The notes under the pieces: generated by a model | What the model was told of the DNA's origin: nothing | Databases searched by the model: none | What the model saw: the letters and a program-made list of their open reading frames with translations, nothing else | Shown here: one piece after another, positions 1 through 9,137 of the stretch | Layout: the number at the start of each line of letters is the position of its first letter | Numbering within the stretch: position 1 is the first letter of the stretch | From: Candidatus Saccharimonadota bacterium | GTDB taxonomy: Bacteria > Patescibacteriota > Saccharimonadia > Saccharimonadales > UBA4665 | Assembly (NCBI GenBank): GCA_028289045.1 | Contig: JAQGHB010000005.1 | Coordinates: forward strand, 1 to 32,438 | Reading direction: 5' to 3' | DNA: 32,438 nt | Made by a program: the position numbers and the translations under genes

Positions 1-1
1 G

Positions 2-34
2 ATGATGGGTGCCCTCGGTAATTTGGGTCTTTAG
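2..34 (+). CDS. ybaB: C-terminal tail of YbaB/EbfC-type nucleoid-associated protein (partial, 5' end outside window)
   Basis: Open frame ATG ATG GGT GCC CTC GGT AAT TTG GGT CTT TAG = ...MMGALGNLGL*, ending 12 nt before recR; Gly/Leu-rich tail and ybaB-recR synteny are typical. Confidence 0.45.
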   Translation: MMGALGNLGL

Positions 35-46
35 GAACTGTAGCCA

Positions 47-652
47 GTGAGCGTACTGCCCCCAGCCCTGCAAAATATGGTTGATGCCTTTGGCCTGTTG
101 CCAGGCGTCGGTCCGCGTACGGCTGAGCGCTACGCCTACTATCTGTTACGCCACGCCTCTGACACGCCTCAGAAGCTGTCTCAGGCCTTGCAAGAGCTGC
201 ATAGTGGTATTGGGTACTGCCAGAAGACCTTCGCGCTAGTCCCTGCCGGACAAGAACTATCTGATCTGTACACCGATCCGCGCCGCGACAAAAAGACCGT
301 CGCCGTGGTCGCCGAACCATTTGATCTGGTAGCACTCGAGAAAACCGGCGAATTCCATGGTACATATCATGTATTGGGGGGATTGGTATCACCGATTGAT
401 AACATCGGTCCTGAGGAGCTGCATATTGCCGAACTGGTGCAGCGTGTCGACGAGGATGGTGTCGAGGAGATCATCCTGGCTACCAATGCCAGCGTAGAAG
501 GTGAGTCTACGGCATTATACATTCAGCAGCAGCTGGGTGACCGCAAGGTTAAAATTACTCGTTTAGCACGCGGTCTATCCGTGGGTGTTGATCTGGAGTA
601 TGCAGATCAGATCACTCTAGGGCGCGCACTGGAAGGTCGCCAAGCTATCTAG
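47..652 (+). CDS. recR: Recombination mediator RecR, with degenerate zinc finger
   Basis: MSVLPPALQNMVDAFGLLPGVGPRTAERYAYYLL HhH region, Toprim-like segment and ILATNASVEGESTALYI match RecR; GTG start. Confidence 0.95.
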   Translation: MSVLPPALQNMVDAFGLLPGVGPRTAERYAYYLLRHASDTPQKLSQALQELHSGIGYCQKTFALVPAGQELSDLYTDPRRDKKTVAVVAEPFDLVALEKTGEFHGTYHVLGGLVSPIDNIGPEELHIAELVQRVDEDGVEEIILATNASVEGESTALYIQQQLGDRKVKITRLARGLSVGVDLEYADQITLGRALEGRQAI

Positions 653-669
653 ATCTTGTTGGCGAAGTT

Positions 670-981
670 TTACTGGGAGCTTCTCGCATGCCGGGCTGCC
701 TTAAATTGTTCCCAGAATGGACCACGCCATTGGTCAAGTAAGTTGTCATCTTCTGGTGCCCCAACAAAGCTTCTTATGCGTTGAGGAGTTGTAGCTTCAT
801 CAGGCGCATAGCTTATCTCATCCGCACTGGTTTCGATGATTGCGCTGAGAACTCCCATGGATCCGCCAGCTAAAGCCGTGACCTCATTAGATAATTCAGG
901 AAAGATTTGAAGCTGCGTCCTAAAAGCATGCCTTGCTTCTTCAAGGGATAAAACTCGATATCTTTCAGGGGAACCTTCCAT
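670..981 (-). CDS. Hypothetical small protein (MEGSPERYRVLSLEEARHAF...)
   Basis: ORF; start placed at ATG 981 because TTGACA (rc of 1014-1019) - 17 nt - TAAAAT (rc of 991-996) precedes it by 9 nt. Confidence 0.55.
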   Translation of the reverse strand: MEGSPERYRVLSLEEARHAFRTQLQIFPELSNEVTALAGGSMGVLSAIIETSADEISYAPDEATTPQRIRSFVGAPEDDNLLDQWRGPFWEQFKAARHARSSQ

Positions 982-1078
982 TGTATGCACATTTTAATGT
1001 TTTTATATCTATATGTCAAACTCTGCCTAGCGAGCATGCTAGAGTCGAGCACGCTTACAGATAAGGTATACTGTATGG

Positions 1079-2131
1079 ATGATGTACCCAGAAGCAGTCA
1101 AAATTAAAGAAATCGTCGATAACTCCCAAAAGATCGTTATTATCCAGGCTGATAACCCAGATGGTGACAGTTTGGGCAGTGCGCTGGCACTGGAGCATAT
1201 CCTAGGAGATATGGGCAAGGAGCCGATTTTGTACTGCGGTGTTGATATGCCGAGCTATCTTCGGTATATGCAGGGCTGGGACCGGATTGTGCGCGATATA
1301 CCGCAGCAATTTGATGCCAGCATCATCGTGGACGCCTCCACAACTACCCTATTAGAGAAATTGTATGATTCGGGGCAGCAGAAATGGCTGGCCAGTAAGC
1401 CGAATATTGTGCTGGATCATCATGCTACCGTCGATAATGTGGTGCCATTTGCCTCTGTTATGATCAATGATGGTACCCGTGCCTCGGCTGGCGAGCTCAT
1501 TTACATGATTGCCAGGCAGCTCGACTGGAAAGTCTCGGTGCAGGCTCAGGAGTTTCTGATGACCTCTATCCTCGGTGACACCCAAGGCCTTACTAATCAA
1601 TTAGCGTCGGCTGAAACCTATAGGATTATGGCTGAATTTGTCGAAAATGGGGTCGACAGACCACACCTGGAAGATATCCGACGTGAATACAGCAAGATGC
1701 CGACGCAAATTTTCCGCTACAAGGGTGACCTAATTCAGCGCGCTGAATTTGCAGCCGACGGTGCACTAGCGACAGTTACCATTCCTCAGAAAGAGATCAA
1801 CGAGTACAGCCCGCTGTATAACCCGGCGCCGCTGATCCAGAATGATCTGTTACAGACGCTGGGCGTGCGGGTGGCGATTGTCTTCAAAAGCTACGCCGAT
1901 GGCAAGATCACGGCTGCCATCCGTGCCAATTCAAGCGCGCCAGTTGCCGCTAAACTTGCCGAACACTTCGGCGGTGGCGGCCACACCTATGCCAGCGGTT
2001 TCAAGATCACCGATGGCCGGCCCTTCAACGAGGTAAAATCAGAGTGTTTGCGCACCGCTACCGAATTACTTGCTAAACTTGAAGAAGGAAATACCCATGA
2101 AGATCCACAACACGCTCACGCGACAACTTGA
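1079..2131 (+). CDS. DHH/DHHA1 phosphoesterase (NrnA-like oligoribonuclease / pAp phosphatase)
   Basis: NPDGDSLGSALAL, LDHHAT (DHH motif) and C-terminal GGGGHTYASGF (DHHA1). Confidence 0.9.
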   Translation: MMYPEAVKIKEIVDNSQKIVIIQADNPDGDSLGSALALEHILGDMGKEPILYCGVDMPSYLRYMQGWDRIVRDIPQQFDASIIVDASTTTLLEKLYDSGQQKWLASKPNIVLDHHATVDNVVPFASVMINDGTRASAGELIYMIARQLDWKVSVQAQEFLMTSILGDTQGLTNQLASAETYRIMAEFVENGVDRPHLEDIRREYSKMPTQIFRYKGDLIQRAEFAADGALATVTIPQKEINEYSPLYNPAPLIQNDLLQTLGVRVAIVFKSYADGKITAAIRANSSAPVAAKLAEHFGGGGHTYASGFKITDGRPFNEVKSECLRTATELLAKLEEGNTHEDPQHAHATT

Positions 2132-3515
2132 TACCGTTACACCGCTAACAGATGACACGGTGCGCATCTACTCCTGCGGACCAACCGTCTATGACCACAT
2201 TCATATCGGTAATCTGAGCTCCTTTATCTACGCCGATACGCTACGGCGAGCAGTCGAAGCAGGCGAGCATAGAGTGAAACATGTCATGAATTTTACCGAT
2301 GTTGATGATAAAACTATCCGCCGTAGCCGCGAGAAATATGCTGATCTGGAGCCCAGAGAGGCTCTAAAGCGCCTGACAACCGAATACGGTGATCTATTCC
2401 TGGAAGATATGATGGCAGTGGGTAATGACACCGACGCCATTGAATTCATCAAGGCCACGGATTCTGCGGTGATCAAGGGTATGAAACAGCTCGTAACAGA
2501 TCTGCATCAGGCTGGTTTTGCCTATATTGCCGACGACGGCGTCTATTTCTCGATTGAAGCCTACAAAAAGAGCGGCAAGACGTATGGGCAACTCACGGAG
2601 GTTAGCACCAGTTCCACTAGTGAAGCCCGCATCCAAAACGATGAGTATGACAAGGAGTCAGCACATGACTTCGCGCTCTGGAAGAAGCAGAAGCCAGGTG
2701 AACCGGCCTGGGACTTCACGCTGGATGGCCACGAACTGAACGGCCGCCCGGGTTGGCATCTGGAATGCTCCGTCATGAGCAACCAAACCCTCGGACAGCC
2801 TTTTGACATCCACACCGGTGGCGTTGACCTGATATTCCCGCATCACGAGAATGAGATCGCCCAGAGCACTGCCGGCCAGAAAAATCCTGTCTACGCGTCT
2901 GCTTTCGTGCACAATGAACACCTATTAGTTGATGGCAAGAAGATGAGCAAATCGCTCAATAACTTCTATACGCTTAAAGACATTACCGACAAAGGTTTTG
3001 ATCCGCTGGCGTTTCGCATGCTGGTACTGCAGTCGCACTATCGTAATCAGGCCCATTTTAGCTGGGAAAACCTAGAGAGCGCTCAAAATAGACTCCGTGA
3101 TCTGCGCGCACTGGCCGCCCTGCGATGGCAAGCCCTGCCTGTCACACATGATGGCGCCACATTTGCGCTCGAAGAGGTGCCACTCAATCTAACGTCGCTT
3201 CTCAATGACGACTTGCGTAGCCCGCAGGCCCTGGCATTTTTGAGCGATGTCTCTACCCAATTGCAGGTAGTTCTAATTGAAACTGATGAAATCCGCCACT
3301 TTGAAGCCATGCTGCGCACTATCGACGAATTGCTTGGCCTAAGGCTACAATCTGTTCAGGACATCACTCTGGAGCAGAAACAACTCATTGCCGACCGTGA
3401 GAAAGCCCGAACCGCCAAAGACTGGAACAAATCAGATAAGCTTCGAGATACATTGATCACCCAAGGCATCGGCCTGCGTGATACCAACTACGGAACTATT
3501 TGGTTTCCGTTATAG
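2097..3515 (+). CDS. cysS: Cysteinyl-tRNA synthetase
   Basis: YSCGPTVYDHIHIGN, HLECSVMS, HHENEIAQS, KKMSKSLNNF signature motifs; ATG 2097 preceded by GAAGGAA; overlaps DHH gene by 35 nt. Confidence 0.97.
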   Translation: MKIHNTLTRQLDTVTPLTDDTVRIYSCGPTVYDHIHIGNLSSFIYADTLRRAVEAGEHRVKHVMNFTDVDDKTIRRSREKYADLEPREALKRLTTEYGDLFLEDMMAVGNDTDAIEFIKATDSAVIKGMKQLVTDLHQAGFAYIADDGVYFSIEAYKKSGKTYGQLTEVSTSSTSEARIQNDEYDKESAHDFALWKKQKPGEPAWDFTLDGHELNGRPGWHLECSVMSNQTLGQPFDIHTGGVDLIFPHHENEIAQSTAGQKNPVYASAFVHNEHLLVDGKKMSKSLNNFYTLKDITDKGFDPLAFRMLVLQSHYRNQAHFSWENLESAQNRLRDLRALAALRWQALPVTHDGATFALEEVPLNLTSLLNDDLRSPQALAFLSDVSTQLQVVLIETDEIRHFEAMLRTIDELLGLRLQSVQDITLEQKQLIADREKARTAKDWNKSDKLRDTLITQGIGLRDTNYGTIWFPL

Positions 3516-4623
3516 CTTCGTTGAACTCAGGGGTGCTGATAATCTTCTTACTGCGCAAGTACTCCAGCGACAGGATACGCAGGCAGCCAGCAATAGGAAT
3601 GGCCAACAAACCACCGATGAGGCCACCAAAACTAACACCTATCACGACTGAGGAAAACACTAACAGGGGTGACATATTGGTTGAATTAGCCTGAATGCGA
3701 GGTTGAATCAGGTAGTTTTCGATCTGTTGGTAGAGAATGTAGTAGGCCAAAATGATGAATGCCGCGCCAGTGGAGTGAAACAGTGCGACCGCTGTGACGA
3801 TAATGGCGCCGATAGTGTGACCGACCATAGGGATGAGGCCACAGATAAACACGATCACCATCAGTGCGATGGGGTAACTGATGTGCAGAATGAGAATGGC
3901 CGGCAAAATAAGCGTTGCTGCTAAGGCGGCCAGCGTCACCTGCCCGTTCACGTAGCCTTGTATGACGCGGTACATATCTCTGAGTAGCCGCTCAGCCAGC
4001 GCATGATGCCGATCTGGCACGACTTCGCGGAAGAATTTAAGCCAACGCGGGCCTTCAACCAGCATCATGAAGGTCAGTACCAAGATGGTTAACAGAGAGA
4101 AAATGCTGGTGCCCACACGCTGCGCGCTCGAGAAAACGGTGCCACCGGAGTGTTTCAGACGAGCTGACAGCTGATTAGAGAACGTGTCTACCTGATCCTG
4201 CAGATGGTATCGCCGGATGAGGCGGCCGGTTTCACTGTCCTGACTTCTGAAATCTTTGACGAGGTGGGGTGCGGCGTTGACGAAGCTCTCTGTCTGTTTT
4301 ACCAGAGGGGGGACGATGCTGGCCAGGAAACCACCGAGCAGGACGACAACGATCAAAAAAGACAGCGTGGTGGCTAGGGTGCGATTGCCGCGGCGTTTGC
4401 CTGGCAGATGGCGGCTCACCCAATAGACCGGACCATTTAAGGCCAGTGCCAGAAAGAAAGCAACAAATATAAGCAATAGGGCGTGCGCAGCCTTGTGAAG
4501 CGCCGCCAGCAAGATGATGGTCGTAACAATCAGCAAGGCAATTCGAAAGAACGTTTCGGTGCGGATAGTGATGGCTAGCTCGGGGATGTCCTCGTCGGTA
4601 CGGTTCCTACGGAAATTCATCAT
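3496..4623 (-). CDS. AI-2E family transporter / UPF0118-type permease
   Basis: Multi-TM protein with PMVGHTIGAIIV and QIENYLIQPRIQANSTNMSPLLVFSSVVIG signature; overlaps cysS 3' end tail-to-tail by 20 nt. Confidence 0.88.
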   Translation of the reverse strand: MMNFRRNRTDEDIPELAITIRTETFFRIALLIVTTIILLAALHKAAHALLLIFVAFFLALALNGPVYWVSRHLPGKRRGNRTLATTLSFLIVVVLLGGFLASIVPPLVKQTESFVNAAPHLVKDFRSQDSETGRLIRRYHLQDQVDTFSNQLSARLKHSGGTVFSSAQRVGTSIFSLLTILVLTFMMLVEGPRWLKFFREVVPDRHHALAERLLRDMYRVIQGYVNGQVTLAALAATLILPAILILHISYPIALMVIVFICGLIPMVGHTIGAIIVTAVALFHSTGAAFIILAYYILYQQIENYLIQPRIQANSTNMSPLLVFSSVVIGVSFGGLIGGLLAIPIAGCLRILSLEYLRSKKIISTPEFNEAITETK

Positions 4624-4634
4624 GGCTCTATTAT

Positions 4635-5792
4635 CTATGCACCGCGCCGTTTACGCAATGCCTCCTGGTATATATTGACGAGTTTGCGGCCAACAACGTT
4701 CACGTCGAAGTCTTTGGTAAAGTTTGCACCCCAGGTCTGGGTTTGCTGGCGGGCTGCCTTGTCTTCTAAGAAAAGCTGCAGTTTGCCGGCTAATTCTGCT
4801 GCGTTATGAGGGTCAAATAATAAGTCGGGCCGCTCGCCAATAACAGATCGGTAGCCTGGATTATCACCCGCCAGTACAGCTGCTTGGCCACTGGCCATCG
4901 CTTCAAGCAGTACGATACCGAAACTTTCGCCGCCACTGCTGGGGAAGACAGAAATATCAGCCGAAGCGTAATAACGCGGCTTGTCTTCTTCGCTAACAAA
5001 ACCTGTAAAGGTCACATACGATTTAAGCTCGTTCTCTTTGACGAACTGTTTGAGTTTAGCGTCCAGCTGGCCACGGCCACAGATAACGACTCGAAATTTA
5101 GGTAAATCCGTCTTGTTGGCGAGAAGCGCGATGGCTTCGAGCAGCAGTTGGCAGCCCTTGCGTGGCACGAGACGTCCCAGAAACAGGATCGTCACTGTAC
5201 CGTCATCATACTCAGGAAACGGTTTGGCGCCATGAAACAGGCTATAATCGACGACATTTGGCAGTACGCCGACGTCTTTTAGGCGGAAGCTGTGAGTCGC
5301 GAACTCAGCAGCCACGGGCGATACGGCTATGAGTCGATCGAAGCGTTTCAGTGATGGTCGCAGCCAGAGCCCGAGCAAGCGAGTGCCGACACGAGACAGC
5401 CAGTCATAGGGCAAGATGTGAAAGGTGCCGACCACAGCCGTGCGATCATCAGCGGCCAGGATGAGGCGTTGGGCCATCAGGGGGTGGTGCGGAGTCTGGA
5501 CATGCAGCACATCAAACTTCTCTGCTTCTATAAAACGGCGGAGTTTGCGGCGACTGGTAGGCAAGGGAATAGTCGTGCGATTACCATTGAAGCTGACGGT
5601 AATATTACGCGACAGGCTGTGCAGGTTCGGTAATTGGCGCTTGTCGGTTTGACCGGCTAAGTAGTGAATGTCGTGACCTTGTTGGCGCAGCCATTCACCA
5701 ATGCCTATGACATATTGCTGCACACCGTCCTCCGGATCGAGGGACGTGTCGATAACCAGGCCGATTTTAAGCGACTTTGTGGGTAGTGGCAT
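4635..5792 (-). CDS. Glycosyltransferase family 4 (PimA/PimB-like)
   Basis: DGVQQYVIGIGEWLRQQGHDIHYLAG N-domain, LFLGRLVPRKG, SSGGESFGIVLLEAMASG (EX7E motif). Confidence 0.88.
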   Translation of the reverse strand: MPLPTKSLKIGLVIDTSLDPEDGVQQYVIGIGEWLRQQGHDIHYLAGQTDKRQLPNLHSLSRNITVSFNGNRTTIPLPTSRRKLRRFIEAEKFDVLHVQTPHHPLMAQRLILAADDRTAVVGTFHILPYDWLSRVGTRLLGLWLRPSLKRFDRLIAVSPVAAEFATHSFRLKDVGVLPNVVDYSLFHGAKPFPEYDDGTVTILFLGRLVPRKGCQLLLEAIALLANKTDLPKFRVVICGRGQLDAKLKQFVKENELKSYVTFTGFVSEEDKPRYYASADISVFPSSGGESFGIVLLEAMASGQAAVLAGDNPGYRSVIGERPDLLFDPHNAAELAGKLQLFLEDKAARQQTQTWGANFTKDFDVNVVGRKLVNIYQEALRKRRGA

Positions 5793-6918
5793 AGCGTTTG
5801 AGTGATTCTACGTAGAGCTCTTCGTATTGGTCAACAACATTGGGATAGTTAAATTGCAGTACGTACTCATCTGCCCAGGTTCTCCAAAGCTTCCGCAGAT
5901 CCTGCTCGTGAAGTAGCAGGTCCAAGCGTCGGGCAAATTCCTCGGTGTCCTCGGGATTTATAATCGACAGGCCGCCAAGGCCCTGCATAACACCAACATA
6001 ACCCGAGTTATTGCCAGCAACACAGACTGCGCCGGCGGCCATGGCCTCGAGCAGCACAATGCCAAAACTCTCACCAAACAGGGCAGGCGAACAGAAGAGG
6101 TCGGCTTCGGATAATAAGTCAATCTTCAGTTCTTCGCTCACAAAGCCCAAGAAACTAATATTTTTGAGCTTGAGGTCATCTGCCAGTAATTCGAGCTTTT
6201 CGCGGTCCGGACCATCACCGGCAATGATAAGCTTGGCATCAGGGTTGTCTTGCGAAAGTAGCTGAAAAGCCTTCAGGAGATACTTAACGCCTTTGCGATT
6301 TTCCAGCCTGCCCACGTAGAGAATTGTCTGTCCATCTTTCTTTTTCTGTCGCAAATCAGCACCACGCTGATATTTTTTGAGGTCTATGCCGTTAGGGATG
6401 ATGGTGATGGGCTGCTTGGTAATGCCGGCAGCGTATGATGCTCCAGCGTCGGATACAGCAGTCAGCACGTGCAAATACTTCATGACAGAGTTCAAATACG
6501 GCGCGACGGCTTTAAGGATGGATCGGCTCATAAGCGCGTCGGAGACTTTGGAGTGGAAGGTGGCGATGTTGACGCTAGTGGAGCGTTGGAGCAGTTGGCG
6601 GCTCAGTAGGGGCTGCCATGGCTCATGAAAGTGTAGAATATCGAATTGCTCTTCGGCCAGCATGGCATCGATCTGTTCATTATCAGCTGTACTGGAGACC
6701 TGAGAAGTGGTGTCCGAGAAAGACAGTGTGCGGAAATCGGTTGAGGTGCCAGCATAGATGACATCTGGTTCTGGATCCATTTCATGATTGCGCGGCTTCG
6801 GGGTGATTATCTTGACGATGTGGCCGCGGTCCTCGAGACCAGACTTCAATGCCAACACAACTTCCAGCACGCCGCCAGGACGGTGAATGTTATACGGGCA
6901 TACCAAACCAATCTTCAT
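5767..6918 (-). CDS. Glycosyltransferase family 4 (PimA-like)
   Basis: MKIGLVCPYNIHRPGGVLEVVLAL, ILYVGRLENRKGVKYLLKA, ALFGESFGIVLLEAMAAG; ATG 6918 chosen because the upstream ATG (6927) lies 1 nt from a TATACT box. Confidence 0.9.
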   Translation of the reverse strand: MKIGLVCPYNIHRPGGVLEVVLALKSGLEDRGHIVKIITPKPRNHEMDPEPDVIYAGTSTDFRTLSFSDTTSQVSSTADNEQIDAMLAEEQFDILHFHEPWQPLLSRQLLQRSTSVNIATFHSKVSDALMSRSILKAVAPYLNSVMKYLHVLTAVSDAGASYAAGITKQPITIIPNGIDLKKYQRGADLRQKKKDGQTILYVGRLENRKGVKYLLKAFQLLSQDNPDAKLIIAGDGPDREKLELLADDLKLKNISFLGFVSEELKIDLLSEADLFCSPALFGESFGIVLLEAMAAGAVCVAGNNSGYVGVMQGLGGLSIINPEDTEEFARRLDLLLHEQDLRKLWRTWADEYVLQFNYPNVVDQYEELYVESLKRYATTHKVA

Positions 6919-6938
6919 CTTACTCATTAGTATACCAT

Positions 6939-7868
6939 CTAACGCTTTGCTAGCACGCGTCGTAAACCACTTGGCAGCAACACGCTCATAGCCTTTTTAT
7001 CGGCTAGAATGCTTGGCGTATGCGCCTTGCTACGTGCCACGTACTTGTGATAGCTCTTGAACACAATCAGCATGTGCTGCTTAACAATCTCATTATCAAA
7101 GTAGTGATCCTCTTCGGAAATCACATGGTAGATCGGTAAATCAATTTTTTTGGTGCAGTTGTCAACATTCAGGAATTCGCTGCTCGTCAACCAATGCGTG
7201 CGGACATCATTGGCCTGCCACAGCTGCACCTCGAAATCCATGGTGGCGCTGAATTCCTCAGGTGTAACTTCGATCATGCGCCGTTTGGAATTTGGCAATT
7301 TAGAATACAGCGTGCGGAGTACGGGACCGTTGAGGCAACATCTACGAATAAAAACTGCGAATGGCCGCGTCGCAAAAAACCTTGTGGCATGTATATAGAA
7401 GCGGCGCGTACGCGGCGGATACACGAAATCATCCTTATGCATGAAACCCACGATACTCACCAGTAGATCGACTTTCTTAGTTAACTCAGGGTATTTTTGC
7501 AACATGCGAGTAGCGACGACAAAACCGAATGAGATGCCCACTATGGTGACACGTTTACGCTTATAGCGCAGTTTAATAAGCGCCGCGAGATAGTCTGCAA
7601 AAGCGTCAATAGTCGGCCGCCGACCGATAGTATAGAAGCTATCCATACCACCAAAGCCAGGTAGATCGGGCATGGTGACAGTGCCGTATTCGCCCAGATT
7701 CTCTACCAGGCCCCACCAGCGCTCAATCATGGCGTGATGCCCATATATAAGCAGGATCTCGCGGTCACGCTTGGTGGTGGCCGGCACGTGCAGCATGCGG
7801 CCTTCCAGTCCATTGATATTCAATGGCGCGATATAGTCAGCAGGGGTTTTAGATGGAGTTTTCGGCAT
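6939..7868 (-). CDS. Alpha/beta hydrolase family protein
   Basis: Dxx-G-GMDSF loop, VTIVGISFGFVVATRML nucleophile elbow (GxSxG: GISFG). Confidence 0.8.
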   Translation of the reverse strand: MPKTPSKTPADYIAPLNINGLEGRMLHVPATTKRDREILLIYGHHAMIERWWGLVENLGEYGTVTMPDLPGFGGMDSFYTIGRRPTIDAFADYLAALIKLRYKRKRVTIVGISFGFVVATRMLQKYPELTKKVDLLVSIVGFMHKDDFVYPPRTRRFYIHATRFFATRPFAVFIRRCCLNGPVLRTLYSKLPNSKRRMIEVTPEEFSATMDFEVQLWQANDVRTHWLTSSEFLNVDNCTKKIDLPIYHVISEEDHYFDNEIVKQHMLIVFKSYHKYVARSKAHTPSILADKKAMSVLLPSGLRRVLAKR

Positions 7869-7995
7869 ATTGTGTGAGCTATTTGGACATAATTTTAGCA
7901 GAATTTCATGGTTTCAGCTAGCCGTGCGGGCCTCTAACAGTTGTGCGTTGCGTCTATTTACGCTAAAATCAATCTGTTCTGCACATAATCTGCGA

Positions 7996-8070
7996 TGGGG
8001 CGTCGCCAAGTGGTAAGGCACCAGTTTTTGGTACTGGCATTCGGGGGTTCGAATCCCTCCGCCCCAGCCA
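7996..8070 (+). tRNA. tRNA-Gln (anticodon UUG), CCA encoded
   Basis: TGGGGCG / CGCCCCA acceptor stem, anticodon stem CCAGT / ACTGG with loop TTTTGGT (anticodon TTG), GGTTCGAATCC T-loop, discriminator G8067, CCA 8068-8070. Confidence 0.95.
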
Positions 8071-8085
8071 AGCATAAGCACTTCT

Positions 8086-8110
8086 AAAGACTTCTGAAGA
8101 AGTCTTTTTT
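8086..8110 (+). terminator. Rho-independent terminator downstream of tRNA-Gln
   Basis: AAAGACTTC-TGAA-GAAGTCTTT 9-bp stem (8086-8094/8099-8107) followed by a T run. Confidence 0.85.
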
Positions 8111-8131
8111 GTTCTCGTGTATGCTTGGAAC

Positions 8132-8443
8132 ATGGCACTTTTACTTTTGATTATCATATTAGTACCTATCATACTTGCCTTACGAGAAGCAGTTAGGCAG
8201 CCACGCAAAAGAAAACTGGCCGCAGTACTGATCGGAATACTCGTTGTCGGAGCCGCTGACTTTGCCTTGCATGTGTATTATTTGGCGCGGAGAGATTGTG
8301 GCGCTACATATAATTCTGATACTGGATGCTTAGATGCATTGCCTAGCTGGCTGGCATTAATAGGTTTTATAGCCCTATTAGTAGCCATTATGTTAAGTAT
8401 CGTTATTATTTTTATGCCCCCACGCAATCGTAATACCAACTAA
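8132..8443 (+). CDS. Small multi-TM membrane protein, unknown
   Basis: MALLLLIIILVPIILAL... ~3 hydrophobic segments; TATGCT ends 6 nt before ATG. Confidence 0.6.
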   Translation: MALLLLIIILVPIILALREAVRQPRKRKLAAVLIGILVVGAADFALHVYYLARRDCGATYNSDTGCLDALPSWLALIGFIALLVAIMLSIVIIFMPPRNRNTN

Positions 8444-8501
8444 GCTAGTTTTGGGCTACGCTAAAAGTTCGAAGTACGTACACTAGCCCCAGCCAGCATT
8501 T

Positions 8502-8846
8502 TCACATCTGTTGATTTTGCGATGATTGCCGAAGACCCAGCACATTACCATTCGCATCTTTGACCTGAGCAATGAGCAAGCCTCCGCCAACGTCCTTGAT
8601 GTCCTGATGCGTCGTCGCACCAGCGTCTAGTAAAGTTTGTAGGTCACTTTTGATATCAGCAACATCTGTATAGCTGATGACTGCTTGGCCATTAGGGTCT
8701 AGGCCAACTTCGAGGTCACCCAGCTTATAGCCGACGTAGTATGGTCCATCGGCGTAAGGCTCAACCCCTAAATATTTGCCATACAAAGTTTTTGCCGCGT
8801 CCAGATCGCTAACAGGATACACGATAAGTTTGATGTTCTGAGCCAT
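8502..8846 (-). CDS. VOC (glyoxalase/bleomycin-resistance) superfamily protein
   Basis: MAQNIKLIVYPVSDLDAAKTLYGKYLGVEP...VKDANGNVLGLRQ; AGGAGG Shine-Dalgarno upstream. Confidence 0.88.
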   Translation of the reverse strand: MAQNIKLIVYPVSDLDAAKTLYGKYLGVEPYADGPYYVGYKLGDLEVGLDPNGQAVISYTDVADIKSDLQTLLDAGATTHQDIKDVGGGLLIAQVKDANGNVLGLRQSSQNQQM

Positions 8847-9137
8847 GAAGAGCCTCCTATTGAAAGTGTTCTAGTTGTCTATAAAGCCACGTTACTTGAT
8901 ATTCAGGTACGCGTCAATTATATGTAGATTAAGCTAGTTCTATCCTCATTGCTGCTAGGTGGGTTATACCTGCTTAGCGCCTTCTTCTCAAATCCTTATT
9001 ATTAATAAAGTTGCGAAGTCCGCTAGTAATAAGCGCACTATATCAAGTGACAGGATTAACACGATGCTGATTTGCAAGATATGTTACTGCCTTTGCAATA
9101 CTCCGTAGCTTAGACTGTTAATAAACAGGAGGGCTAC

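Noticed and set aside
7914-8208. Minus-strand ORFs of 74 and 79 aa covering tRNA-Gln (WGGGIRTPECQYQK / LGRRDSNPRMPVPK)
   Set aside because: These are well-known spurious translations of antisense tRNA sequence.
8452-8492. GGGCTA ... TAGCCC inverted repeat between convergent 8132-8443 and 8502-8846 genes
   Set aside because: Only 6 bp with a long loop and no T tract; too weak to call a terminator.
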